Below, one piece after another: positions 1-9,150 of a stretch of DNA of 32,778 nt (position 1 is its first letter; every line of letters starts with the position of its first letter). A program made the position numbers and the translations under genes. Below the pieces are notes generated by a model. The model searched no databases and had not been told where the DNA came from. It was given only the letters and a program-made list of their open reading frames with translations. Origin of the DNA: an uncultured Clostridia bacterium (GTDB lineage: Bacteria; Bacillota; Clostridia; Christensenellales; Borkfalkiaceae); NCBI GenBank assembly GCA_947627665.1, contig CANQWX010000022.1, positions 1 through 32,778 on the forward strand, given 5' to 3'.

Positions 1-189
1 AAAGGGTTTCTGAGAACCCCTCAGGCTCGGCTATCGCCTCGCCAGCTCCCCTACAGGGGCGCCAAGCCCTCAGTCACCCACTTTGTTCGTGACAGCTCCC
101 CTATAGGGGCGCCGAGATGCCCACCCCCTTAGTCCCCCTCCAATGGAGGGGGGTATTTGGTGGCGCGAGAAAAAGATTTTTCGTGAATA
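1..189. repeat. Hairpin-rich dispersed repeat downstream of purL
   Basis: No gene is visible here. The stretch holds two copies of a module that reads agctcccct, a few bases, ggggcgcc, joined to cccctcag, and one inverted repeat CCCCCTCC-aat-GGAGGGGG at 134-152. The same modules recur at about 5256-5345, 10650-10853 and 22140-22275. The string aaaagatttttcgtgaa at 171-187 also recurs inside the tandem repeat at 32066-32455. There is no clear U-tract after the hairpin on the minus strand, so I do not call it a standard terminator for purL, although it may slow or end transcription. Confidence 0.7.
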
Positions 190-3100
190 TTACTTAAAAT
201 ATCTCACGGCGCTCTCGAACAGCTTCATGTCGTAATTGCCCGCAACGTTCCGGTACAGCCCCGCGCCCGTCCGCTCCGAATGCCCCATCTTGCCGAAAAT
301 GCGCCCGTCGGGCGAGAGAAGCCCCTCCACCGCAAACGCGCTGCCGTTGGGATTGAAGCGCACATCCATGGAGGGTTCGCCCCTTCCGTCGACGTACTGC
401 GTCATGATCTGCCCCTTGGCGGCAAGCGCGCGGACGAGCGCCTCGTCTGCCGTGAATTTCCCCTCGCCGTGCGAGATGGGAACAGAATACACCTCCCCCG
501 TCCGCACGCCCGTGAGCCACGGGGAATTCACCGAGGATACGCGCACGTTGACGATCCGCGACTGGTGCCTGCCGATGGTGTTGTAAGTGAGCGTCGGGCA
601 GCTTGCGTCCGTTTCCATGATCTTCCCGAAGGGCACAAGCCCGAGCTTGATGAGCGCCTGAAATCCGTTGCAGATCCCCCCCATCAGTCCCGAGCGCGCG
701 TTCAGAAGCTGCTCGACTTCGTATTTGACTTCCTCATTGCGGAAGAATGCCGTGATGAATTTTCCCGAGCCGTCCGGTTCGTCCCCGCCCGAAAATCCCC
801 CGGGAATGAACACGATCTCGGTATAGCGGCAGAGCCGCGCAAATTCCTCCACCGAGCGCGCGACCTCCTCCGGCGTACGGTTGCGGATGACGAAGGTCTT
901 GGGTTCGGCGCCCGCCGCCGCAAAGGCCTTTGCGGTGTCGTACTCGCAATTGGTGCCCGGGAACACGGGGATGAGCACCCGCGGACGGGTGTACCTGACG
1001 TCGGGCACGAGGAGGGAGGGACGGGAATAGGAGAACTTTTCCGTCTTGCCCGCGGGGGTGGGCACGCGGGTGGGATAGACGGCTTCGAGGCGGCTCTCGT
1101 AGACGGACTGCAACGCGGCGAGCGGAACGCTCTCCCTGCCGCGGCGGATCTCCGCCTCCGCCGTCGTGACGCCGAGCGCGACGCCCAAGCGGACAGGTGC
1201 GTTCAGCTCGAGCACGAACGCGCCATGCAGGTAGCCGAAGATGCGTAAAAGCGGCGTTCTTGCGCCGAACGCAAAGCCGATGCCGTTCCCGAGGCACGCC
1301 TTCAAGACGCCCTCCGCGACGCCGCCGTGAACGGGCGTAAACGCGGAAGCGACCTTCCCCTCCCGCATGAGTTTTGTCACCCGTTGGAAGTTTTCGAGCA
1401 AAGAGGCGGGCACGGGCAAGCCGTTTTCGTCGTATTCGGGCGCGAGCAGCACGACCTTGTGCCCCGCGCCTTTGAACTCGGGCGAAAGGGCAAAAGAAGC
1501 CTTTCCCGCCGTCACGGCGAAGGAGATGAGCGTGGGCGGGACGTCGATGTTCTCGAAGGTGCCGCTCATGCTGTCCTTTCCCCCGATCGCCGCCACGCCG
1601 AGGTCCATCTGCGCACGGAAGGCGCCAAGGAGCGCCGCGAGGGGCTGCCCCCAGCGCTTGGGGTCCTTGCGGGGCTTTAAGAAATATTCCTGAAAACTCA
1701 GATAGACGTCCTCGAACCCCGCGCCCGCCGCAACGAGCTTGGAAACGCTCTCCACGACGGCGAGATAGGCGCCGTGATAGGGACTCTTTTCGGCGATGTG
1801 GGGATCGCCGCCCCAAGCCATAAAGGAGGCGGCGTCCGTGCGGCCCTTCTCCACCGGGATGAGGTGCACCATCGCCTGCGGGGGGGTGAGCTGGTTCTTC
1901 CCGCCGAAGGGCATGAGCACGGTGCCCGCGCCAATCGTCGAATCGAAGCGCTCGCAAAGTCCCCGCTTGGAGCAGACGTTGAGATCGCCCGCGAGCGCAA
2001 GATAGCCTTCCGCAAAGTTCGCGGGCAACGGCTTTTGATAGTCCTGTATCTTTTCGGGTGCGGCGCAGGTGTGTTTCTCCGCGCCGTTGCTGTTGAGAAA
2101 ACTGCGTTTCAGGTCGACGACCGTCCTGCCGTTCCACCGCATTTTCAGCCGCGGCTCCGCCGTGACAGTGGCGACGGCGGTCGCTTCGAGGTTCTCCTCC
2201 GCCGCGAGCGAGATGAATTTTTCGGCGTCCTCCGCCGCCACGACGACCGCCATGCGCTCCTGCGATTCGGAGATGGCAAGCTCGGTGCCGTCGAGGCCGT
2301 CGTACTTCTTGGGCACGAGGTCGAGGTCGATGTCAAGCCCGTCGGCAAGTTCTCCGACGGCGACGGATACGCCGCCCGCGCCGAAGTCGTTGCAGCGCTT
2401 GATGAGAAGGGTCGCCTCGCGGTTGCGGAAGAGCCGTTGGAGTTTCCGCTCCTCGGGCGCGTTGCCCTTCTGCACTTCCGCCCCGCAGCGGGTGAGCGAT
2501 TCGAGGGTGTGGGACTTGCTCGAACCCGTCGCGCCGCCGCAGCCGTCCCTGCCCGTTCTGCCGCCGAGGAGAATGACCTTGTCCCCGGGGGCGGGGACCT
2601 CTCTTCTGACGTTCCCCGCGGGCGCTGCCGCGATCACGGCGCCGATCTCGAGCCGCTTTGCGGTATATCCCTCGTGATAGATCTCGTCCACCTGTCCCGT
2701 CGCAAGCCCGATCTGGTTGCCGTAGGAGGAATAGCCCGCGGCCGCCGTCGTGACGATCTTGCGCTGGGGAAGTTTGCCCGCCATGGTCTCGGATACGGGC
2801 CGCGTGGGATCGCCCGCGCCCGTCACGCGCATGGCGGCATAGACGTAGCTCCTGCCCGAGAGCGGGTCGCGGATCGCCCCGCCGATGCAGGTGGCGGCGC
2901 CGCCGAACGGCTCGATCTCGGTGGGGTGGTTGTGCGTTTCGTTCTTGAAAAGGAGAAGATAGTCCTCGTCCTTGCCGTCCACGTCCACCTTGATCCTGAC
3001 GGTGCAGGCGTTGATCTCCTCGCTCTCGTCGAGCTTTTCGAGCCGCCCGCGCTTTTTGAGAACTTTCGCGGCGATCGTGCCGATGTCCATCAAATTGATC

Positions 3101-3876
3101 GGCTTGGTGCGGCCCAGCTCCCCGCGCGCGGCGAGATATTCTTCGTAGGCGGTCTGCAACAGCCCGTCCTCGAAGCGGACTTTGTCGATGGTGGTGAGGA
3201 AGGTGGTGTGGCGGCAGTGATCGGACCAATAGGTGTCGAGCATGCGCAGCTCGGTCAGGGTGGGATCGCGCCCCTCCGCGCGGAAATAATCGCGGCAGAA
3301 GGCGAGATCGTCGGCGTCCATGGCGAGGGAATATTTTTCGATGAGTTCTTGGAGCTTCTCCTCCCCGAGCGCGGTGAAGCCGGCGAGGATCTCCACCTTG
3401 TCGGGCGCGGGATGGGCGATCTTGAGGGTCTCGGGCTTTCCGAAGTCCGCCTCCCTGCTCTCCACGGGGTTGATGACATACCGCTTGATCGCGTCAAGTT
3501 CCTCCTCCGTGCAGCCGCCGTACACCGCATACACTTTCGCCGTGCGGATGAGGGGGCGCTTCCCCCGTGAAATGAGCTGGACGCACTGCGCCGCGCTGTC
3601 CGCGCGCTGGTCGAACTGCCCGGGCAGGTACTCCACGCAGAACGCCTGCGCGCCCGAGAGATCGGCTTCCTCCGTGGCGACGTCCATCTGCGGCTCGGAG
3701 AACACCGTCCTCACCGCCGTGCGGAAGAGCTCCTGCGTGATGTCCTCCGCGTCGTAGCGGTTGATGACCCTGATCCGCTGCACGTTCACGCCCAAAAATT
3801 CGCGCACGTCCGAGAGCAGCTTTTGCGCCTCGTTGTCGAAGCCCGCTTTTTTCTCAACGTAGATCCTGTAAACCAT
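190..3876 (-). CDS. purL: Phosphoribosylformylglycinamidine synthase, large single-chain type
   Basis: FGAM synthase converts FGAR, glutamine and ATP to FGAM, the fourth step of de novo purine synthesis, in the cytosol. At 1228 residues it is the fused form: a PurS-like N-terminus (about 1-150), two AIR-synthase-type catalytic halves (HNHPTEIEPFGG motif in the first), and a C-terminal class I glutamine amidotransferase domain beginning near PRVLIPVFPGTNCEYD. The amidotransferase triad is visible: nucleophile C1069 in GGICNGFQ, H1136 and E1138 in SHGEG. A GGAGCAAG ribosome site precedes the ATG. It is the last gene of the pur operon, 49 bp after purD. Many Bacilli instead split this enzyme into PurS, PurQ and PurL, so the fused form is a lineage clue. 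No frameshift is seen. Confidence 0.97.
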   Translation of the reverse strand: MVYRIYVEKKAGFDNEAQKLLSDVREFLGVNVQRIRVINRYDAEDITQELFRTAVRTVFSEPQMDVATEEADLSGAQAFCVEYLPGQFDQRADSAAQCVQLISRGKRPLIRTAKVYAVYGGCTEEELDAIKRYVINPVESREADFGKPETLKIAHPAPDKVEILAGFTALGEEKLQELIEKYSLAMDADDLAFCRDYFRAEGRDPTLTELRMLDTYWSDHCRHTTFLTTIDKVRFEDGLLQTAYEEYLAARGELGRTKPINLMDIGTIAAKVLKKRGRLEKLDESEEINACTVRIKVDVDGKDEDYLLLFKNETHNHPTEIEPFGGAATCIGGAIRDPLSGRSYVYAAMRVTGAGDPTRPVSETMAGKLPQRKIVTTAAAGYSSYGNQIGLATGQVDEIYHEGYTAKRLEIGAVIAAAPAGNVRREVPAPGDKVILLGGRTGRDGCGGATGSSKSHTLESLTRCGAEVQKGNAPEERKLQRLFRNREATLLIKRCNDFGAGGVSVAVGELADGLDIDLDLVPKKYDGLDGTELAISESQERMAVVVAAEDAEKFISLAAEENLEATAVATVTAEPRLKMRWNGRTVVDLKRSFLNSNGAEKHTCAAPEKIQDYQKPLPANFAEGYLALAGDLNVCSKRGLCERFDSTIGAGTVLMPFGGKNQLTPPQAMVHLIPVEKGRTDAASFMAWGGDPHIAEKSPYHGAYLAVVESVSKLVAAGAGFEDVYLSFQEYFLKPRKDPKRWGQPLAALLGAFRAQMDLGVAAIGGKDSMSGTFENIDVPPTLISFAVTAGKASFALSPEFKGAGHKVVLLAPEYDENGLPVPASLLENFQRVTKLMREGKVASAFTPVHGGVAEGVLKACLGNGIGFAFGARTPLLRIFGYLHGAFVLELNAPVRLGVALGVTTAEAEIRRGRESVPLAALQSVYESRLEAVYPTRVPTPAGKTEKFSYSRPSLLVPDVRYTRPRVLIPVFPGTNCEYDTAKAFAAAGAEPKTFVIRNRTPEEVARSVEEFARLCRYTEIVFIPGGFSGGDEPDGSGKFITAFFRNEEVKYEVEQLLNARSGLMGGICNGFQALIKLGLVPFGKIMETDASCPTLTYNTIGRHQSRIVNVRVSSVNSPWLTGVRTGEVYSVPISHGEGKFTADEALVRALAAKGQIMTQYVDGRGEPSMDVRFNPNGSAFAVEGLLSPDGRIFGKMGHSERTGAGLYRNVAGNYDMKLFESAVRYFK

Positions 3877-3925
3877 GTTCTTGCTCCGCTATGTTTTTCG
3901 GACGCTTTCCGCGCGGCGCCCCGCG

Positions 3926-5194
3926 TCACTTCAACGCGCTGAGCGCCCTTTGTCCGATGTCTTTGCGCATATAGGCGTTTTGGAAACGGACGCGCTCTGC
4001 CAAGGCGTAAGCCCGTCCGACCGCCTCTTTCAGCCCGTCCGCTGTGGCGACCGCGCCGAGCACCCTGCCGCCCGCCGTGACGAGCTTTCCCTCCGAACGC
4101 TTTGCGCCCGCAACGTAAATTTCCTCCCACGGCTGTGTTTCGGGAAGCGATATTTCAAAGCCCGTTTCGTATTTTTGGGGATAGCCTTCGCTCGCCACCA
4201 CCACGCAGCAGGCGGCGCCCGCCGAGAAGCGCACCATGTCCGCCCGCAGCGAGCCATCGCGGCATGCCTGCATGACCGTGAGAAGGTCGCTTTCGAGAAG
4301 AGGCAGCACGACCTGCGTTTCGGGGTCGCCGAAGCGGCAGTTGTATTCGATGACCTTTGGCCCCTTGGGCGTGAGCATCAGCCCGAAATAGAGGCAGCCC
4401 CGAAACGTTCTCCCCTCTTGTTTCATCGCACGGACGGTGGGCAGGAAGATGGTATTCATGCAGACGTCTGCGATCTCGGGGGTGTAATAGGGATTGGGCG
4501 CGACCGTGCCCATGCCGCCCGTGTTGAGGCCCTCGTCGCCGTCTTTCGCGCGCTTGTGGTCCATGGAGGACACCATCGGCACCACCGTTTCACCGTCCGT
4601 AAAGGACAGGACGGACACCTCGGGGCCGCTTAAAAACTCTTCCACGAGGACGCGCGCGCCGCTCTCGCCGAAGATCTTTTTCACCATCATGTTTTCCACC
4701 GCCTCCTCTGCCTCGGAGAAGGACCCGACGATGAGCGCGCCCTTGCCGAGAGCAAGCCCGTCCGCCTTGATGACGGTGGGATAGTCGCACGTTTTGAGGT
4801 AGGAAAGCGCCTCCTGCGGGTCGGAAAAGACCCGCGCCTGCGCCGTCGGAATGCCGTACTTTTCCATGAGCTGTTTGGAAAAGACCTTGCTGCCCTCGAG
4901 AACGGCAGCGTCTTTCCGCGGGCCGAAGCAGGGAACGCCGAGCGCTTCGAGCCTGTCCACAAGTCCCATACAGAGCGGATCGTCGGGGGTGACGACGGCA
5001 AAATCGGGCCTGTGCTCTTTGGCGAAGGCGGCGATGCCTTCGAGGTCGGTCGCCTTGATGGGCACGCATTCCGCGTCCTGCGCGATGCCGCCGTTGCCGG
5101 GGAGGCACCAGATCTTTTCGACCGTTCCGTTCTTTTTCAGCGCTTTGACGACGGCATGTTCTCTCCCGCCGCCTCCGATGACCAAGAGGTTCAT
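3926..5194 (-). CDS. purD: Phosphoribosylamine-glycine ligase (GAR synthetase)
   Basis: PurD joins phosphoribosylamine and glycine using ATP to give GAR, step two of purine synthesis. The 422-residue protein has the family's usual length. It begins with the N-terminal motif NLLVIGGGGREHA, then has the ATP-grasp core with KADGLALGKGALIVGSFSEA near the middle, the substrate motif GLNTGGMGTVAPNPYY, and the Mg-binding EYNCRFGDPETQ, followed by the small C-terminal domain. An AAGGAGC site lies upstream of the ATG. It lies between purH and purL in the pur operon, but a 390-bp hairpin-rich repeat region separates it from purH, so purD and purL might be expressed at a lower level than the upstream genes. 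Confidence 0.97.
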   Translation of the reverse strand: MNLLVIGGGGREHAVVKALKKNGTVEKIWCLPGNGGIAQDAECVPIKATDLEGIAAFAKEHRPDFAVVTPDDPLCMGLVDRLEALGVPCFGPRKDAAVLEGSKVFSKQLMEKYGIPTAQARVFSDPQEALSYLKTCDYPTVIKADGLALGKGALIVGSFSEAEEAVENMMVKKIFGESGARVLVEEFLSGPEVSVLSFTDGETVVPMVSSMDHKRAKDGDEGLNTGGMGTVAPNPYYTPEIADVCMNTIFLPTVRAMKQEGRTFRGCLYFGLMLTPKGPKVIEYNCRFGDPETQVVLPLLESDLLTVMQACRDGSLRADMVRFSAGAACCVVVASEGYPQKYETGFEISLPETQPWEEIYVAGAKRSEGKLVTAGGRVLGAVATADGLKEAVGRAYALAERVRFQNAYMRKDIGQRALSALK

Positions 5195-5584
5195 TCCATG
5201 CTCCTTTTTTGTGATTTGTTTGCGGTTTCGATCGCCTCTTCTCCCACCCCCCTACCCCCCTCCGTGGGAGGGGGCACATAAGGCGCCCCTATAGGGGAGC
5301 TGTCACGAACGGAGTGAGTGACTGAGGGGTTCTCCGAGAACCCTTTTCCCCTCGCGTTGCTCGGGTACTTTCCCTAAAAGGGACAGCGAGAAACGCTAAT
5401 CTGTTTTTCTCCAATTACTGCGCGGAGCAGGGTTCCCCTGCGGCAGCGCACACAATTTGCCGCACACTTACGGCTTAGTGTAAAAGCCGAGCGAATGAGA
5501 GGATAACTCGGTTGATGCAGGAGGAAGGTTTCCTCGCACAATTCTTTTCGAAGCGTAGCGAGCAAAGAATTGTGCGAAACCCTT
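5195..5584. repeat. Intergenic dispersed repeats between purH and purD
   Basis: This 390-bp gap holds no credible gene. It contains an inverted repeat CCCCCTCC-gtg-GGAGGGGG at 5256-5274, the module gcgcccctataggggagctg (from 5282) followed by a cacgaacggagtgagtgact stretch and gaggggttctc, and a stretch at 5451-5476 (cacaatttgccgca...) shared with the tandem repeat near 32161. At its purH-proximal end is a 13-bp perfect stem, CGCACAATTCTTT at 5535-5547 with AAAGAATTGTGCG at 5564-5576, extended by GGTTT/AAACC. In the operon transcript this hairpin lies just after the purH stop codon and could stabilise or trim the upstream message. Confidence 0.75.
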
Positions 5585-6769
5585 TCAGTGGTGGAACAGC
5601 CGCATTCCCGTAAAGCACATCACCATGTTGTGCTTGTCCGCCGCGGCGATGACGAGGTCGTCGCGCACCGAGCCGCCCGGTTCCGCCACATAGGTAACGC
5701 CGCTCTGATGCGCCCGCTCGATGTTGTCCGCAAACGGGAAAAACGCGTCGCTGCCCACGGAAACGCCCGTTACCGTTTTGAGATACGCCGCCTTCTCCTC
5801 GCGGGAGAACGGTTCGGGCCGCACGGCGAAGTTCTTCCGCCAGACGTCCTCCCCCGTCACCTCCTCGGGCGTGTCCGAGAGATATAAGTCGATGATGTTG
5901 TTCTTTTCGGGCCGTCCCACGCCCTCGGCAAATTGCAGGGAAAGCACCTTTTCGTGCCGCCGCAAATGCCAGAGGTCCGCCTTCTGCGCGGCAAGCCGCG
6001 TGCAATGGATGCGGGACTGCTGCCCCGCGCCCACGCCGATCGCCTGCCCGTCCGTCGCAAAACAGACCGAATTGCTCTGCGTGTATTTGAGCGTGATGAG
6101 CGAAAGGATGAGGTCGGTCGCCTTCTCTTCGGGCAGTTCCTTGTTGGCGGTCACGATGTTGCCGAGAAGCTCGCGGCCGATCTTGAAATTGTTGCGCCCC
6201 TGCTCAAAGGTCACGCCGAACACCTGCTTGCGCTCGATCTCCGCGGGCGTGTAGCTTGGGTCGATCCTGATGATATTGTAGGCTCCCTTGCGCTTTCCCT
6301 TCAAAATTTCGAGCGCTTTGGGGGAATAGGCGGGCGCGATGATGCCGTCCGACACCTCGCGGGCGATGAGCTTTGCCGTCACCTCGTCGCACTCGTCGGA
6401 GAGGGCGATGAAGTCGCCGAAGGAGGACATGCGGTCGGTCCCCCTTGCCCTTGCATAGGCGCAGGCGAGAGGAGAATCGTCAAGCCCCTCGATGTCGTCT
6501 GCAAAACAGCTCTTTTTGAGGTCGGGCGGAAGTTTTTTGCCGATCGCCGCCGACGTGGGCGAAACGTGCTTGAAGCTCGTCGCCGCCACAAAGCCCGTAC
6601 TCTCTTTGAGTTCCTTGACGAGCTGCCACGCGTTGAAGGCGTCGAGAAAGTTGATATACCCCGGCCTGCCGTTCAAAATTTCAACGGGCAGGTCCGAGCC
6701 GTCCGCCATGTAGATGCGGGCGGGCTTTTGGTTGGGATTGCAGCCGTATTTCAGCTCGAATTGTTTCAT
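5585..6769 (-). CDS. purH: AICAR transformylase, stand-alone (PurH lacking IMP cyclohydrolase domain)
   Basis: The protein (394 residues) matches only the C-terminal AICAR formyltransferase part of bifunctional PurH, which uses 10-formyl-tetrahydrofolate to convert AICAR to FAICAR. Visible motifs are KYGCNPNQ (residues 7-14), the catalytic Lys-His pair K67-H68 in [17 protein letters not shown], and [14 protein letters not shown]. Standard PurH is about 510-530 residues with an N-terminal MGS-like IMP cyclohydrolase domain; that domain is absent here and there is no sign that it was cut off, because the ATG is only 4 bp after the purO stop. The missing step is supplied by the adjacent PurO-like gene. 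The product could equally be named PurV-type AICAR transformylase; I keep purH. Confidence 0.93.
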   Translation of the reverse strand: MKQFELKYGCNPNQKPARIYMADGSDLPVEILNGRPGYINFLDAFNAWQLVKELKESTGFVAATSFKHVSPTSAAIGKKLPPDLKKSCFADDIEGLDDSPLACAYARARGTDRMSSFGDFIALSDECDEVTAKLIAREVSDGIIAPAYSPKALEILKGKRKGAYNIIRIDPSYTPAEIERKQVFGVTFEQGRNNFKIGRELLGNIVTANKELPEEKATDLILSLITLKYTQSNSVCFATDGQAIGVGAGQQSRIHCTRLAAQKADLWHLRRHEKVLSLQFAEGVGRPEKNNIIDLYLSDTPEEVTGEDVWRKNFAVRPEPFSREEKAAYLKTVTGVSVGSDAFFPFADNIERAHQSGVTYVAEPGGSVRDDLVIAAADKHNMVMCFTGMRLFHH

Positions 6770-6773
6770 GCCG

Positions 6774-7499
6774 TCACCTCGTGTATTTGTTCAGGACGAT
6801 CTGTTCGCTCTCCCCCGTTTTGAGGTCGTAGCTGCGGCAGACGAGGGAAATTTTGTTGTCCTCGTCGAGGGAACTCCAGATCTCCTCCGCAAAGGCGGAG
6901 AGGCTGTTCCCGATCTTCACAGGCACAGGCTCCCCCGTGAACGAGGGAAGCGGGTCGCCGTTTTTTGCATAGGTATGCAGAAAATGCCCCCTTCCGTTGA
7001 CCCCTTCGTAACAGAAGAAGGAGCGGTCGCACTTTTTGCCCTTAGGGTCGGCGCTCTTTAAGACCGACATCTCATAGGAAAAGTCCGCCGCCTTCTTGGG
7101 AAGGCGCAAGAGCGCGCTGATGCGGGGGGTATAGTTGGGTGCGTCGGGTTCGAACGTCCGCCCCATGAGCGCGTGGCGGAAACAGTGCCCCGCTTTTAAG
7201 GACTGCTCGATCGTGTCCGTCTGGTCGCCGTTGGTGACGATGACAAAATTGCCCACCGTTTTCACGGCGGAATAGATGATGAGCGAGGGGTCCGACACTT
7301 TGGCGGGGTCGAAAGGCTCCGTCCTCACCTCTTCGCCACACACGGTAAAGACGCGGTTGCGGGAATTTTCGCTCCTGCCCATGATGAAATAGGCGAATAC
7401 CGCCTTTTTGCCGTCGCTCGATTTTCCGACGACGATCCCCCGCCCGGGATAGGCGTTGTTTTTGAGGATACGTCCGAGATTTTTGCGGATATAGCTCAT
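6774..7499 (-). CDS. purO: IMP cyclohydrolase, archaeal PurO-like
   Basis: This 241-residue protein resembles the PurO/COG3363 IMP cyclohydrolase family, which closes the ring of FAICAR to IMP, the last step of the pathway. Motifs seen are YPGRGIVVG (17-25), MGRSENSRNRVF (40-51), VTNGDQTDTIEQ (88-99) and FEPDAPNYTPRISALL (116-131), the pattern I associate with this family. The start is chosen because ATG overlaps the purN stop in an ATGA sequence (7496-7499), with GCAGGAGGA upstream inside purN. Position between purN and the cyclohydrolase-less purH strongly supports the role. The fold is unrelated to the bacterial PurH cyclohydrolase domain. The family assignment is from motif memory, not a search. 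Confidence 0.88.
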   Translation of the reverse strand: MSYIRKNLGRILKNNAYPGRGIVVGKSSDGKKAVFAYFIMGRSENSRNRVFTVCGEEVRTEPFDPAKVSDPSLIIYSAVKTVGNFVIVTNGDQTDTIEQSLKAGHCFRHALMGRTFEPDAPNYTPRISALLRLPKKAADFSYEMSVLKSADPKGKKCDRSFFCYEGVNGRGHFLHTYAKNGDPLPSFTGEPVPVKIGNSLSAFAEEIWSSLDEDNKISLVCRSYDLKTGESEQIVLNKYTR

Positions 7500-8107
7500 A
7501 TTTGTCCTCCTGCCAATTTTCGGCATACTTCTTCCACTGCTTGGGGGAAGATCACCCACTCCGCCTCGCGCATCACCCGCTTTTGCAGGCTCTCGGGGGT
7601 ATCGTCCGCTCTTACTTCCACCGCCTTTTGGGCGACAATGGGTCCCCCGTCGCACTCGGCGGTGACGTAATGGACGGTCGCGCCCGTCACTTTTACGCCC
7701 GCCTTTAAGACCGCTTCATGCACATGCGATCCGTAAAAGCCCTCGCCGCCGAAGCTCGGCAAAAGCGCGGGGTGGATGTTGAGGATACGGCCCTCGTAGG
7801 CGGAAACGAACGCAGGGCTGAGTATCGTCAGAAAGCCCGCGAGCACGATCAGTTCCGCGCCGTATTCCCGCAGGACGGAACGCATTTTTTGCTCTCGCAG
7901 GGCGCGGTCGGGGACCTCTTTGCGGTCGACGACGGCCGTGGGAAGCCCCGCCCGTTTTGCGCGTTCGAGGGCGAACGCCTCCGCATGGTCGGAGAGCAGG
8001 AGCACGATCTCCCCGTGGGGGATCCGTCCCGCCTCCTGCGCGTCATAGATCGCCTGAAAGTTCGTGCCGCCGCCCGAGCATAAAATTGCAATGCGTACCT
8101 TTTTCAT
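7496..8107 (-). CDS. purN: Phosphoribosylglycinamide formyltransferase (GAR transformylase)
   Basis: PurN moves the formyl group of 10-formyl-tetrahydrofolate to GAR, giving FGAR. The 203-residue protein is of normal length. It opens with RIAILCSGGGTNFQAI, the phosphate-binding loop, and carries the active-site asparagine and histidine in LNIHPALLPSFGG and the catalytic aspartate in TAECDGGPIVAQ. The sequence GGEGFYGSHVHEAV after the HPALLP motif is a known variant of the usual GLHTHRQAL type. The start ATG overlaps the purM stop (ATGA, 8104-8107) and its own stop overlaps the purO start, so purM-purN-purO are translationally linked. Confidence 0.96.
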   Translation of the reverse strand: MKKVRIAILCSGGGTNFQAIYDAQEAGRIPHGEIVLLLSDHAEAFALERAKRAGLPTAVVDRKEVPDRALREQKMRSVLREYGAELIVLAGFLTILSPAFVSAYEGRILNIHPALLPSFGGEGFYGSHVHEAVLKAGVKVTGATVHYVTAECDGGPIVAQKAVEVRADDTPESLQKRVMREAEWVIFPQAVEEVCRKLAGGQI

Positions 8108-9147
8108 CCTTCGAGAAGCACGCCTCCGTCCGTGTGCACGAGTTCGCCGAGGAGATAGGCGTCCTCGCCGTTTTTCCGCAGGATGGAGAGCGCCCTGTCG
8201 GCGTCCGCCGCGGCGACCGTGACGGTCATGCCCACCCCCATGTTGAAGGTGTTGAACATGTCGTGCACGGAGATGTTCCCCCGCTCCTGGATGAGAGAGA
8301 AGATCGCGGGGGTCCTGACGTCGCTCCGCTTGATCCGCACGCCCACGCCCGCGGGGAGGGAGCGGGGCATGTTCTCGTAAAAGCCGCCGCCCGTGATGTG
8401 AGAAATGCCCCCTGCCTCGACCTCCGAAAGGAGCGCGAGCACGGGTTTTACATAAATTTTCGTGGGGGTGAGAAGGGTCTCGCCGAGCGGCTTGCCCCCC
8501 AGCTCTTTGACGGGCGCCGAGAGGTCGCAATGCTCGACGTCGAGCGCCTTTCTCACGAGGGAAAAGCCGTTGCTGTGCACGCCCGACGAGGGCAGCGCGA
8601 TCATGACGTCCCCCGCCTGCGGCGGCCGTTTGCCGACCATGCCGCCGCGGTCCACGATGCCGACGGCAAAGCCCGCGAGGTCGTAGTCCTCCTCGGGCAT
8701 GATACCGGGGTGTTCTGCGGTTTCCCCGCCGATGAGGGCGCAGCCCGCCTGTACGCAGCCCTCGGCGACCCCGCCGACGATCGAAGCGATCTTTTCTGGC
8801 TCGTTCTTGCCGCAGGCGATATAGTCGAGGAAAAAGAGCGGCTTTGCGCCGCAGCAGATGATGTCGTTGACGCACATCGCCACGCAGTCGATGCCGATCG
8901 TGTCGTGCTTGTCCATCAGAATGGCGATGCGGAGCTTGGTGCCCACGCCGTCGGTGCCCGAAACGAGCACAGGCTCCTTCATGCCCGAAGGATCGAGGGG
9001 AAACAGCCCGCCGAAGCCGCCGACGTTTTCCAGCCCCTCGCCGAGGGTGCGGCGGATGTGCTTTTTCATGAGTTCCACCGAGCGGTACCCCGCGGTGATG
9101 TCCACCCCCGCCTCTTTATAGCTTTCGCTGTAACTTCTCTTGTCCAT
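8104..9147 (-). CDS. purM: Phosphoribosylformylglycinamidine cyclo-ligase (AIR synthetase)
   Basis: PurM closes FGAM to AIR with ATP. The 347-residue product has the usual length. It shows GTDGVGTKLRIA (ATP and substrate loop), DCVAMCVNDIICCGAKPLFF, LIGGETAEHPG, and the C-terminal SHITGGGFYENMPR and FNTFNMGVGM motifs of the family. It starts 3 bp after the purF stop and overlaps purN by 4 bp. Nothing is odd in length or key residues. Confidence 0.97.
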   Translation of the reverse strand: MDKRSYSESYKEAGVDITAGYRSVELMKKHIRRTLGEGLENVGGFGGLFPLDPSGMKEPVLVSGTDGVGTKLRIAILMDKHDTIGIDCVAMCVNDIICCGAKPLFFLDYIACGKNEPEKIASIVGGVAEGCVQAGCALIGGETAEHPGIMPEEDYDLAGFAVGIVDRGGMVGKRPPQAGDVMIALPSSGVHSNGFSLVRKALDVEHCDLSAPVKELGGKPLGETLLTPTKIYVKPVLALLSEVEAGGISHITGGGFYENMPRSLPAGVGVRIKRSDVRTPAIFSLIQERGNISVHDMFNTFNMGVGMTVTVAAADADRALSILRKNGEDAYLLGELVHTDGGVLLEG

Positions 9148-9150
9148 GTC

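Noticed and set aside
1774..3570. Long plus-strand frame opposite purL (and similar long frames opposite purM/purF, the ATPase and gerKA)
   Set aside because: High GC content leaves long open frames on the opposite strand; these are low-complexity, have no ribosome sites and lie over clear genes.
3786..4130. Minus-strand frame bridging purD and purL
   Set aside because: It lies in another frame over the end of purD and start of purL; both genes are intact and explain the sequence.
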